From: Sedimenticola sp.
GTDB lineage: Bacteria; Pseudomonadota; Gammaproteobacteria; Chromatiales; Chromatiaceae
Direction: 5' to 3'
DNA: 36,109 nt
Assembly: GCA_027024025.1 (NCBI GenBank)
Contig: JALVTT010000077.1
Location: forward strand, 1-36,109
Both the position numbers and the translations under genes were made by a program. Under the pieces are notes generated by a model. That model was not told where the DNA came from, searched no databases, and worked only from the letters and a program-made list of their open reading frames with translations. This document shows positions 27,382 to 36,006 of this stretch, piece after piece. Position 1 is the first letter of the stretch; each line of letters opens with the position of its first letter.

Positions 27382-28305
27382 TTATTCCTCCCGGTAGCTT
27401 TCTAGTTCCTTTGTTAACTTGTCTATCTCTTCTCTCATCTTACCTATCGCTACATCCTTCGCGGTCAAGTCATTTTCCAGGAAATCTATTCGAGATCCTA
27501 GCTCCCCCGCAACCCTCTCAGTTTCAACGAATCGAGAATAAATCTCATCCCTCTCCTCTTTCATCTCCCCGTATTTTTTCTGCCACTCATCCAGCAAGTC
27601 TCTCAAGCGAGAAGCATTCTCCTTCAATACACTATTCTCATGTTGCAATCCTTCCACGCTCTTTTCTGATTCTGACGATAAATCAGTACTTTTTACTTCT
27701 TCACCCCCACGTCTTCTGGGCAATCGCCCTTCTTCCCCCCCAAACTCTAGGTAATGCAAATATGGGTTGACCCCAGACTCCTTAACATCAGGATTCGAAT
27801 CTAAATAATAGCTCGTAGAGAATCCAGGTTCTGGATCATATCCCTTATGCCATCCATATAATATATAATGGAGAATTGGATCACCATTAATTTCCTCCTT
27901 TCCCACACACTGAGACAAATAGTATTCTTCATCAAAAGAATGACGGATAATCTCCCTTATGCTTTCTAGGTTATCCCCCCAACTTGAAGGGAATACATGA
28001 CGCCCTTCCTTCCTTCCATGCTTAAGATAATGAAGATAAGGATTAACACCCGACTCCCTCACATCTTTATTTAGCTCAAGATAATGTGTTGTTGAAAACC
28101 AACGCGATGGATCCAACCCCCTTTTCCATCCCTTCTTTAGATAATGACGGGCAACATCTTCCACATCACATTTTTGTTCTATTCCCGCCTGCCTTATGTA
28201 ATATTCACAATCCATGCTCGAGGCAAGCAACACAACATCCTCTCCTCGGCAACCATGATCAAAAAACACCATCAATTTACCTCGCAATATACTATTCATC
28301 CCCAT
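27382..28305 (-). CDS. Tyr-rich repeat protein with C-terminal coiled coil, no catalytic domain
   Basis: A 307-residue protein of two parts. Residues about 29-196 hold four copies of a module with the pattern YYL, then (N)PDV or a variant, SGVNPYLHYL, G, EGR, P; copies start near 29, 71, 122 and 163. The second and fourth are nearly alike (KDVRESGVNPYLHYL and PDVKESGVNPYLHYL). Residues about 215-305 form a charged heptad-like coiled coil ending EEIDKLTKELESYREE. No signal peptide, membrane helix or glycosyltransferase motif is seen. The same module precedes the catalytic domains of the 882-residue glycosyltransferase nearby. Several starts are possible (28314, 28311, 28305, 28299); 28305 has AGAGG eight bases upstream. 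It may be a scaffold or length-control factor, or an N-terminal remnant of a larger enzyme. Confidence 0.7.
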   Translation of the reverse strand: MGMNSILRGKLMVFFDHGCRGEDVVLLASSMDCEYYIRQAGIEQKCDVEDVARHYLKKGWKRGLDPSRWFSTTHYLELNKDVRESGVNPYLHYLKHGRKEGRHVFPSSWGDNLESIREIIRHSFDEEYYLSQCVGKEEINGDPILHYILYGWHKGYDPEPGFSTSYYLDSNPDVKESGVNPYLHYLEFGGEEGRLPRRRGGEEVKSTDLSSESEKSVEGLQHENSVLKENASRLRDLLDEWQKKYGEMKEERDEIYSRFVETERVAGELGSRIDFLENDLTAKDVAIGKMREEIDKLTKELESYREE

Positions 28306-28403
28306 GAACATCACCTCTCACAAAGACGCCAAAGCGCAGCCAACTCCCAATAGCCATCCAGAAATTTACGACGCCTCTATGCCATATCATAGTGTCCGGA
28401 ATA

Positions 28404-29570
28404 TTACTCGAATAAATTCAATTGGTTACTGAAATCGGCATCGGTCATATCGAGGTCACCTCCCGTAAGTAGTTGATCCAGCGGCGTTGTTTCGAAAATG
28501 GTCAGGCTCAAAATCTGTAGGATTGTGTAGAGGCTGGCCGGGATATTGAGTCGTTTCTTGATGATGGCGACTAGGACATAGACTGAGACGGCGATCCAGA
28601 CCTGCGTCTTGACCGCATTCTCTTAAGTCCCGAAAAACGATTTGATGCGCAGGTGTTGCTTGATCCATTTGAAGAACAGCTCCACCTGCCAGCGGTACCG
28701 GTAGAGCTCCGTTACGGTGAGCGCCGGAATGGTGAAGTTGTTGGTCAGAAAGACCAGCCGTTTGTCGGTTTCCGCGTCGTAGTACTTGATGCGGCGAAGC
28801 CGGTCCGGGAAGTACCGGGCGCTGCGGACACCAGTCAGCATGATGGTTTGATCGCACCGAAGCCCGATCTGTTTGTCCACGGGGTGAGAATAGAGCCGGC
28901 GGAACTGCAGGTCGGACTTGGCGCGAATGACGAAAAATGCCAATGCTCGATGAAGTTCGCACAGGCGCTTGAAGTCGGTATAGCCGCAATCCATGACGTA
29001 CAAGGCACCGGCCTCTGGCAGCAACAGGTCGAGCACATTGACGTCGTGCAGCTTGCCGTCGGAGATATGGATAAACGATGGGATATTGCCGCGTAGATTG
29101 AGCAGTGTATGTAATTTGATGGCGGCCTTGGCTTTCCGGAAATGCGCCCAAGGGAAGACCGACAGGCAAAGATCGATGGTGGAGGCGTCGAGCGCGTAGA
29201 CCGTGTTGTCGAGTTCGAGACCAAGATCCTCGTCGGCATACAGTCGCCGGGCGATCTGGATCAGTGACTGGGCAAAGTCGGCGTAGATACGCCAATCGCG
29301 TTTCTCGTTGGCCTCGGCCAGGGTGCTGCGAGCAATGCGGGAACGGATACCCATGTGGTAGAGCTTGTTGCTCTGTGCATTGAGACACGCCTCGATGTCG
29401 CGTAGGCTCTCCCGGTAGGTGAGCTGTGTGAAGGCCATGCATCGGTATTGATCCTAGCAGCTGAAGCGTTTGACGTGCCGGTTGCCGTTGTAGCGCTGAA
29501 TGCAGCGCCGAAGTATATGCAGCGGCAGGTGATCCATCGCCTGCGCGAACACGAGTTTGCCTGTGTACAT
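28404..29570 (-). pseudogene. IS4 family transposase, two in-frame nonsense codons
   Basis: Reading from the ATG at 29568-29570, one frame of 389 codons runs without a frameshift to the TAA at 28404-28406, but it is broken twice. TAG at 29454-29456 (codon 39) falls in RFSC-stop-DQYRCMAFTQLTYRES, where I recall Trp in the family (TGG to TAG). TAA at 28623-28625 (codon 316) falls in IKSFFGT-stop-ENAVKTQVWIAV, where I recall Ser (TCA to TAA). Between them the DDE-type core is intact: VYALDASTIDLCLS, ISDGKLHDVNVLDLL, VMDCGYTDFKRL and YRYRWQVELFFKWIKQHL. The element is probably immobile without help in trans or nonsense suppression. Confidence 0.9.
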
Positions 29571-29582
29571 GACTTGATCGCC

Positions 29583-29629
29583 CCCACCCGGAAGATCGGG
29601 TGGGAGCGTGCTCCTGGCCCGGAGGCCAG
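29583..29629 (-). promoter_or_regulatory. Hairpin cluster in the transposase leader
   Basis: Just upstream of the transposase start are two perfect hairpins. One has an 8-bp stem CCCACCCG/CGGGTGGG with a 6-nt loop (29583-29604). The other has a 6-bp stem CTGGCC/GGCCAG with a 4-nt loop (29614-29629). A weaker GGAG/CTCC stem between them (603-614 of this kilobase) would compete with both. Such structures in insertion sequences often limit transposase translation from read-through transcripts. Confidence 0.45.
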
Positions 29630-29763
29630 TTCAAGTCGGTGACAGGCGAAAAAGGCATATTAATTAAGTAGCATCAATGAGTTATAGATGAATAAGCCCG
29701 GTTTTTCCGGACACTAGTGAGAGAAATTATAATGCAAACAACCCCGCTCCTATAACAATACTT

Positions 29764-32412
29764 TCATAGCGCAACCTCCTTTAGCTGACTTATAATGAAA
29801 TTTTGGTCATGGCGCATATCTAGCGGTACAATCTTGCTATGCGGCCACCCACTCAACCGATTAGCGATAGCACCTATATCAAATGCAACAATCGGAAGCC
29901 CCGCTTTTATCGCGTAAGACAATGTGTAACTATAGGTTTCTGGCCAGGTTGCCGGAAAAAATGCAACATCAGCGTCTATCTCTGCCAGCTTTTCATTTAC
30001 CTCGTGCTCGCTGTATCTGCCCGTTATAATAACACCATATTTTTCTAATTGAGCATCATCTGAGCTAAACCCTAATAGTATAAATTCGACGCCGAGGTTT
30101 CTTTCTTGGGCTTCTCTTGCACAAGACAACAACACATCATACCCTTTGATTCTACTAATGGCGCCTATGACAACCACCTTCAATTTATTGCCTGGTTGGT
30201 GTTTTCTAGGCGCCGGAGAATAAACCACTTCTTCATGAGGAAGCACCTTGAATTGGATTCCAGGGAAATAACGCCCCAATCGAACTGATACATCTTCATT
30301 CGGAACATAGACCTTCTCTGCGTAGCGCAAGGCTTTTTCGTGCATGCGCCGCCATTGGCCGATATCCGTTACCCCAAAATCATTGCCTTCCATTCTAAGA
30401 CAGGTATTACATTCCGCCTCGTTTTTTGGCTCTCCACAATATACTCCATCATTTTTTGCTAAGTTGATGCGGGGGCAAATCACCTTATAGTCATGTATAT
30501 CGACATGCAACGAAATACCAGACGTTTTACAAATGTTGACGACATGCTCAACGGCTTGCGGCTCAAAATCCACAAGGCCATGGCTGTGTATGCAGGTAAC
30601 CCCTAATTCAGTTATAAACGTCACAAGCCGCTTAACATCGCTTAGATTAAATTCTGCAAGATTCGGCAAATAACGGCACTCGTCATGCTGTATATACCCA
30701 TGGGTCGGTTTTCCTGGTACTGGACGTAAGTAAAAGACACCCCTATCCCTGTCAAGCTGTTTTTTAGCATCCTCCCTCATGTGACGTTCTGCACCACCGC
30801 CCCGGCTATGGCAAACCATAAGGACATTCTGTTTCTTAGAGTGACGTTTCAATCTGGCAATATCTAATCTTCTTCTATATTCTTCTAATGGATCTTTTTT
30901 TATAAATCTCTGTACTTGGCGCTCATAATTCGGATATTTCCTCGCTAGAGTTCTGAGCGCTTGGCTAATGCGTTCATTTTTCTCTCCCTTAAACGAGGCA
31001 CTCCCTATATGCCTAACAAACGTATCCAACGCAATAAAGTTAGAAAAGCCACGCTCCATGGCACGTTGGCACCAATCATTTTCCTCGCCATATCCTCGAC
31101 CAAACGCCTTTTCATCAAATAGCCCAATGGCTTTCATCGCATCTCGGCGCATGTACATACAGAACCCAACGCCAGTAGGCGCCTCTACACGGACACCCTC
31201 GTTGATGTCAGCGCATAGTTGATCAAGTTCGGCATAGTCGATTTCTAGAAGATACGGATTGTCGTGTAGGAATTTTGGATATGAGCAAATTGTCGCGTTA
31301 TTAGATAAGGGTGTTATGGAGGCGATCCGCTCATCCTGGCATGCATGCCGCCTCAGCCTATCCAACCAGCCATCATAGACCTCGGTATCAGAGTTGAGTA
31401 ATACGATATCGCGGTCAGGATTTTGACGCATTCCCCTGTTAACGCTCTTTACGAAACCTCGATTCTTCTGATTCCTGAGTAAAGAGACAATACCGGTTTT
31501 TTCTAATCGATCTAGATCATTGCGCAGATCCTTCTCCGGGCTATCATCATCGACCACCACGATTTGATATGGCGTATTGACTTTTGATCGAACGACGCTG
31601 TTAATGCACCGCAAGGTAAGGGTTCTATCTAGATAAACGGGGATGATAATATCGACTACTGGGTCATCATGCCTTTGCTGGAAATGAGCAATAATATCAT
31701 CCACCTCAACTGGTTCCAGTTTGGGAGGCTGCTGCATCTCTTCGCTTTCATTGAGTGGCCGCGTACGCCGACCCTCCTGCTGTCCATACAGAACATAGTG
31801 AACCAAAGGATTCATGCCTGATTCAGAAACATCTGGATAGGCCTTTAGGTAATAATCGACATCAAACTCGGGGCTTGGCGAGCGGCCTTCTTTTGCTCCC
31901 CATGTAATGAAGTGATACAGGGGGTTGGTTCCGCTCAAGGCCACATCTCGGTTTCTGCGTAAATAATAGGCACTATCAAACCATGCGCTGGGTGACAAGT
32001 CTCGATGACAGCCAATCCACACGTAGTGTAGTAAGCTATTTACCTCGGCAGTGAAGCTATCGGCATGGCTTCGATAATAAACGGGATCAAATAGGGGCAT
32101 TGGACTTCGTCCCTCACGATCCCCCCAACGTATATAGTGGCTCAGCGGGTCGTTATCTGAATCGGCTACATCGGGGTTAACCTTGATATAGCACGCCGAA
32201 TCGAAGAGGCCTGTACCCGATACCAGCCGGGCCAGAAGTGCGCCGTAGACATGACTGAACGGGTAAAGCTTTCCCAGAATGCGGAGGCACCACAGGCCAA
32301 ACAACATTCCCTCGCCTTTCAAACGCCATAAATGGCGCCTCAAGGCCAACGGTGGACGCCGCATGAGTCGAACCATGCCTTGGAGCCGCTTGATTGGAAG
32401 AAGTCCGTTCAT
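29764..32412 (-). CDS. Repeat-GT2-GT4 glycosyltransferase
   Basis: An 882-residue capsule glycosyltransferase. Residues about 69-218 carry four copies of a YYL...NPDV...NPL.HY...G..EGR.P module, for example YYLKAYPDVSESGMNPLVHYV. Residues about 253-480 are a GT2 domain: VVDIIIPVYLDRTLTLRCI, VVVDDDSPE, LLNSDTEVYDGWLD (DxD-like) and GRGYGEENDWCQRA with the base. Residues about 528-882 are a GT4 domain starting VLMVCHSRGGGAERHM, with VVVIGAISRIKGYDVLL and FPATWPETYSYTLSYAIKAGLPIVAFD. An N-terminal hydrophobic/basic stretch (MLFGLWCLRILGKLYPF) may touch the membrane. ATG at 32410-32412, 26 bp after kpsD, with a weak ribosome binding site. It probably adds two sugars of the repeat unit. Confidence 0.9.
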   Translation of the reverse strand: MNGLLPIKRLQGMVRLMRRPPLALRRHLWRLKGEGMLFGLWCLRILGKLYPFSHVYGALLARLVSGTGLFDSACYIKVNPDVADSDNDPLSHYIRWGDREGRSPMPLFDPVYYRSHADSFTAEVNSLLHYVWIGCHRDLSPSAWFDSAYYLRRNRDVALSGTNPLYHFITWGAKEGRSPSPEFDVDYYLKAYPDVSESGMNPLVHYVLYGQQEGRRTRPLNESEEMQQPPKLEPVEVDDIIAHFQQRHDDPVVDIIIPVYLDRTLTLRCINSVVRSKVNTPYQIVVVDDDSPEKDLRNDLDRLEKTGIVSLLRNQKNRGFVKSVNRGMRQNPDRDIVLLNSDTEVYDGWLDRLRRHACQDERIASITPLSNNATICSYPKFLHDNPYLLEIDYAELDQLCADINEGVRVEAPTGVGFCMYMRRDAMKAIGLFDEKAFGRGYGEENDWCQRAMERGFSNFIALDTFVRHIGSASFKGEKNERISQALRTLARKYPNYERQVQRFIKKDPLEEYRRRLDIARLKRHSKKQNVLMVCHSRGGGAERHMREDAKKQLDRDRGVFYLRPVPGKPTHGYIQHDECRYLPNLAEFNLSDVKRLVTFITELGVTCIHSHGLVDFEPQAVEHVVNICKTSGISLHVDIHDYKVICPRINLAKNDGVYCGEPKNEAECNTCLRMEGNDFGVTDIGQWRRMHEKALRYAEKVYVPNEDVSVRLGRYFPGIQFKVLPHEEVVYSPAPRKHQPGNKLKVVVIGAISRIKGYDVLLSCAREAQERNLGVEFILLGFSSDDAQLEKYGVIITGRYSEHEVNEKLAEIDADVAFFPATWPETYSYTLSYAIKAGLPIVAFDIGAIANRLSGWPHSKIVPLDMRHDQNFIISQLKEVAL

Positions 32413-32438
32413 CTACTATTGCCGCCTGCCGGATTGGG

Positions 32439-34187
32439 TCACAGCCCCAGCACTACTTTGGCGCTGATGGCAATCTGGTAGAGAATCTGACTCATGTCTT
32501 TCACTATCTGACGTGATTTGACATCGACCTTGGGTAGGACGAGGATTTCATCACCTTCGCGCACTTTGCTCGATACGGTACCCATCTGCAGGGGAAGTAA
32601 GCTTGGTACGCCGAAGGTTGCTTCTTCGAAGGTCCCATCCCGGTGTGCCAATATGACCCGCGAGGAATCGGCGTTCTGGCTGTAGCCTCCGGCTGCCTTG
32701 ATATAATCGCTAAGCGAGTATTTCGGTGAATACGCGATGGCAGTGGGGAACAGGACCTCGCCACCCACCACTACCAAGCCATCCTTGGTCGGCACGCGGA
32801 TGATGTCGCCGTTCTCCAGCAACAGCTTGTCTCGCTGCGCCTTGTTGGTGATGATGACCTGCCCCAGCGGTTCGATCTGCTTGGCGCGTTTGACCCATTG
32901 CATGATGAGCGAGGCCTCCTCCTTGCGTAGCCTGGCCTCGTCGCTGGTACCAGAACGGGCGGTGAGCACCGCGTTTTCCAGCCCTTTGAGAGTATCTTTC
33001 AGACGTCTGCGCTGGCGCTCTTTCACGCTGCGGCGGAACAACTGCAGACTGAGGGTATCGGACCGATTAGAGAAACGGATCTGCTTGAGCAGATCTCCCA
33101 AGCGACTACCGTAAGGCAATACATACTCTTGCGCGCTAAGGTGCTCACCTTCCACCCGGACGGTGATGGTGCCAGGCTTCTTGTCCGCCACAAAAGACAC
33201 TTCATCACCATCATCCACTGTGATGCGTTCGGCTTCGTCTAGCGGATAATAATCCACATTACGAATCGTTCCAGTATTCCGGGTAATCCGAACATGGGTC
33301 ACCTCTGGACGTGGCTTAGCCAGCTGGATCAACTCGGCGAGTGGCAGCGTCTTGTATAAAAACTCAAAGCGATTCGCGTTCTCTACCAGGCCATCGACCT
33401 TGACCGTGTGCCTCCGCGGAGTCACAAATATCATATCACCGTCGCTAAATTGGACCAGGGGCATGTCGCCATTAAGCAGAAAATCATATAGGTTGATATG
33501 CCGCCTGACTTTGCTGCCCCGCTTAACTTGTACATCTAGGAAACTACCTCGGTCTGGATCGATGCCACCCGCCTGATCGAGGTAGTGGAGCAGGCTGTCC
33601 ATACTGGTGCCCGAATACAGGCCCGGCCGGCGCACAAACCCACTGACAAAGACGCGAACCGGTTGAGCCGCCTCCAGGCTCGCATAACTGAGGACGTTTC
33701 TCTGATAGACCCGCCGGACGGCGGCATCCACTACCCGCTGGATGGACCGGCTGCGGACGCCGGCCAGCTTGATGGGCCCCACGTTAGGCAAAAAGACGTT
33801 GCCCTTGGCATCGACGGTCACGCTGGCATCGAACTGATAGGCGCCCCACATTCGAATATGGATTTTGTCGCCAATGGCAACCACGTAATCCGGGTTGAAG
33901 GTGACCGGGCCACCATGGGTGAAGGCGCCAGAAAACAATTGCGTACCGAAGACATCCCCTGCCTTGATCTTGCTGTAATCGAAGCTCTGTGCCGGGATAG
34001 AACCAACTTTAGCGTCAGAATAGGCGGGTTGCGCAGGCAGCTTAGCCAGGCTGGACGATGTGGTCTCTCCGCCCTGGATACCCAATGCCTTGTTCACGCC
34101 AAGCAGGTCCATCGGCTTGCCCCAGGCCCCACCTAAAACAAGATATAACATCAGAGCAAATAGTAAACGCATTGACTTATTTATCAT
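32439..34187 (-). CDS. kpsD: Capsule polysaccharide export protein KpsD
   Basis: A 582-residue polysaccharide export protein, the periplasmic/outer-membrane channel component of ABC-dependent capsule export. It has an N-terminal signal peptide (MRLLFALMLYLVLGGAWG) without a lipobox Cys, as in KpsD. The Poly_export domain has VVAIGDKIHIRMWGAYQ, VTVDAKGNVFLPNVGPIKL and RVFVSGFVRRPGLY. SLBB-like repeats follow (LLHYLDQAGGIDPDRGSFLD, VVGGEVLFPTAIAYSPKYSL). A charged helical stretch lies at about 380-440. TTG 34193 and ATGs 34190 and 34187 are possible starts; AAGGA is best spaced for 34187. It overlaps or abuts the kpsE stop. Confidence 0.92.
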   Translation of the reverse strand: MINKSMRLLFALMLYLVLGGAWGKPMDLLGVNKALGIQGGETTSSSLAKLPAQPAYSDAKVGSIPAQSFDYSKIKAGDVFGTQLFSGAFTHGGPVTFNPDYVVAIGDKIHIRMWGAYQFDASVTVDAKGNVFLPNVGPIKLAGVRSRSIQRVVDAAVRRVYQRNVLSYASLEAAQPVRVFVSGFVRRPGLYSGTSMDSLLHYLDQAGGIDPDRGSFLDVQVKRGSKVRRHINLYDFLLNGDMPLVQFSDGDMIFVTPRRHTVKVDGLVENANRFEFLYKTLPLAELIQLAKPRPEVTHVRITRNTGTIRNVDYYPLDEAERITVDDGDEVSFVADKKPGTITVRVEGEHLSAQEYVLPYGSRLGDLLKQIRFSNRSDTLSLQLFRRSVKERQRRRLKDTLKGLENAVLTARSGTSDEARLRKEEASLIMQWVKRAKQIEPLGQVIITNKAQRDKLLLENGDIIRVPTKDGLVVVGGEVLFPTAIAYSPKYSLSDYIKAAGGYSQNADSSRVILAHRDGTFEEATFGVPSLLPLQMGTVSSKVREGDEILVLPKVDVKSRQIVKDMSQILYQIAISAKVVLGL

Positions 34188-34189
34188 CA

Positions 34190-35341
34190 TCAATCCTTGT
34201 GATCCCGGACCACAGCTGCCATAAGGTGAATAAGGCCGGCAATCATCATCATAAACAGTACGGTAATCACGCTATTATACAAGCGGCGGGGCCGCTCGGG
34301 ATACTGCGGCAAGCTGGGTTGTTGCACCACGGACACCTTCTTGAGCTTTCGACTGGCCTCGACCCGACCCTTCTCCAGAGCCACCAGCGCGGTCTTGTAG
34401 GCCTCCTCGGTCAGATTGGCCTCCAGGTCGAGACGCTGATATTCCTCCAATGCCCGGTTGAGGGTTTCACCCTGATTGACCGAGGCCAGATGTTTCTTTT
34501 CTTTTTCGATCTGCTTTTTGATCGCCTGGATCTGCTGTTTGATCTGCCGGACCGTTGGGTTACTCGAAACCAGATAGGCCTTCATGGCCGTCAGCTTGGT
34601 CTGTAGATCCGCGCGAGTGCCTTCCAGTTTGGCGATCAGTGCCACACGGCTCTCGACCGCGGCTTGGGGGGAGACCATCTCACGCTGATTCTGGAACTGG
34701 ATGACCTTATTTCTGGCTTCCTGTGCCCGGTGCTTGAGCTTCTCCACCTGCTCTTCCAGAAAATGAACCTGTTCCAAGGCCAGTCGATGCGAGAGATCAT
34801 TCATGAAGATCTCTCCTTCATGCAGCATCATGCGCGTGATGGCCTGAGCCATCCCGGGCGTAAACGCCTGAACCGATATGCGTAACACCCCAGTATAATC
34901 GTCGAATGTAATTGAAACATGCTTAAGGAAATATTTATAAAACCACTCGACAGGCTCGTCTTCAGCCCACATGCGAGAGATAATGTCGTAGTCGTGAGAA
35001 GCGTAATGGCGGCGCAGATGCAATTCCGCATCCAGCTTGTTCAGCATGTCCAGGGATAAAAGGTAATCACGCAGCAACATCTGGTCTTCGTGAGAATTAC
35101 CGCCGACAAAACTGCCCAACAGATTACTGAAATCGAAACTTTGGGAAACGTTGAGATCTGCCTTCTGGACGATGACGTGGCTCTCGGACACATAGCGGTC
35201 CGAGGCGATCAGCGACCAGTAGATCATACCCAGCGCCGAGGCCACGATGGCAGCGGAAAGAATCGGAAAACGCCGCCAGAACGCGGGCCGGCGCGCCTGT
35301 GTCTCAGGCTCAACTAATGATGGCTCTACCGCCTGGTTCAT
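34190..35341 (-). CDS. kpsE: Capsule export inner-membrane protein KpsE
   Basis: A 383-residue polysaccharide co-polymerase-type protein bridging the inner-membrane ABC transporter to KpsD. Transmembrane helices lie at about 27-48 (FPILSAAIVASALGMIYWSL) and about 358-378 (SVITVLFMMMIAGLIHLMAA). Between them is a large periplasmic domain with a long coiled coil (about 190-330) and the proline-rich PSLPQYPERPRR before the second helix. Length and layout match KpsE. The ATG at 35339-35341 overlaps the kpsT stop by 4 bp. Confidence 0.93.
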   Translation of the reverse strand: MNQAVEPSLVEPETQARRPAFWRRFPILSAAIVASALGMIYWSLIASDRYVSESHVIVQKADLNVSQSFDFSNLLGSFVGGNSHEDQMLLRDYLLSLDMLNKLDAELHLRRHYASHDYDIISRMWAEDEPVEWFYKYFLKHVSITFDDYTGVLRISVQAFTPGMAQAITRMMLHEGEIFMNDLSHRLALEQVHFLEEQVEKLKHRAQEARNKVIQFQNQREMVSPQAAVESRVALIAKLEGTRADLQTKLTAMKAYLVSSNPTVRQIKQQIQAIKKQIEKEKKHLASVNQGETLNRALEEYQRLDLEANLTEEAYKTALVALEKGRVEASRKLKKVSVVQQPSLPQYPERPRRLYNSVITVLFMMMIAGLIHLMAAVVRDHKD

Positions 35342-36006
35342 ATTGCAATCTGCTCCCTATATGCGGCCAAGGCATCCTCGATATCGTCGTACCAAGTCGC
35401 CCGACCGTTCTCTATATAAATACCTGCCTGACAAAACTCACGCAGTAGATTTTCCTGATGAGCCACCATGATCAGACCGGATCGATCCACCAGGTCGCGG
35501 AACGCCTGCTGGGCCTTGCGCCGGAAAATTGCATCGCCCACCGCGGTCAGCTCGTCACTAAGATAGACATCGAATTCGAATCCCAGCGACAGCGCAAACT
35601 TGAGGCGCGCGTTCATACCGGTCGAATAGCTCGAGATGGGCTCGTCGAAGGAAACCCCTAGCTCGGAGAATTCGAGCACGTAGTCCTCATACCGGGGGAT
35701 CTCGGACTCCGGCACGCCATGTATCCGGCAAACAAAGCGCACGCTCTGCCGGCCGGTCATGGTGCCATGCAGGCCACCGGCCAGGCCCAACGGCCAGGAC
35801 ACCCGGCAATGCCGGCGCACCTGCCCCCGGGTCGGCATGTCCACTCCCGCGATCAGGCGAAGCAGCGTGGACTTGCCCGCCCCGTTACGCCCGATTAGCC
35901 CGACATTGGTACGCCTGGGTATGGTGATATGGACATCACGCAACACCCACTTGCCAGGGCCATGCAGGGTGCGGTAACGCTTGGAAAGGTGCTGGATCTC
36001 GATCAT
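35338..36006 (-). CDS. kpsT: Capsule ABC transporter ATP-binding protein KpsT
   Basis: A 222-residue ATPase that powers export of the finished capsule chain through KpsM. The Walker A motif is GRNGAGKST at 39-47. The ABC signature is degenerate (SSYSTGMNARLKFALSL), as usual in KpsT. The Walker B is DVYLSDELTAVGD and the switch His lies in MVAHQ. It is short, with no C-terminal carbohydrate-binding extension, which fits KpsT rather than Wzt. The ATG at 36004-36006 overlaps the kpsM stop by 4 bp. Confidence 0.96.
   Translation of the reverse strand: MIEIQHLSKRYRTLHGPGKWVLRDVHITIPRRTNVGLIGRNGAGKSTLLRLIAGVDMPTRGQVRRHCRVSWPLGLAGGLHGTMTGRQSVRFVCRIHGVPESEIPRYEDYVLEFSELGVSFDEPISSYSTGMNARLKFALSLGFEFDVYLSDELTAVGDAIFRRKAQQAFRDLVDRSGLIMVAHQENLLREFCQAGIYIENGRATWYDDIEDALAAYREQIAI

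Larger units (their letters stand above)
28390..29716 (-). mobile_element. IS4-type insertion sequence, decayed
   Basis: An element of about 1.33 kb bounded by perfect 12-bp inverted repeats TAGTGTCCGGAA at 28390-28401 and its complement ending at 29716. It contains one transposase frame on the minus strand. The 10 bases outside each end (TGCCATATCA and GTGAGAGAAA) do not match, so no target duplication is visible. That suggests an old insertion, a deletion or a recombination at one side. It lies between two capsule genes and leaves both reading frames whole. Confidence 0.85.

Noticed and set aside
28312-28376. Short frame ending KFLDGYWELAALWRLCER before the repeat protein
   Set aside because: It looks like a gene tail and its stop overlaps a possible start at 28311. 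It is only 21 codons after an in-frame stop, and another frame of the same DNA looks equally protein-like, so chance is likely.
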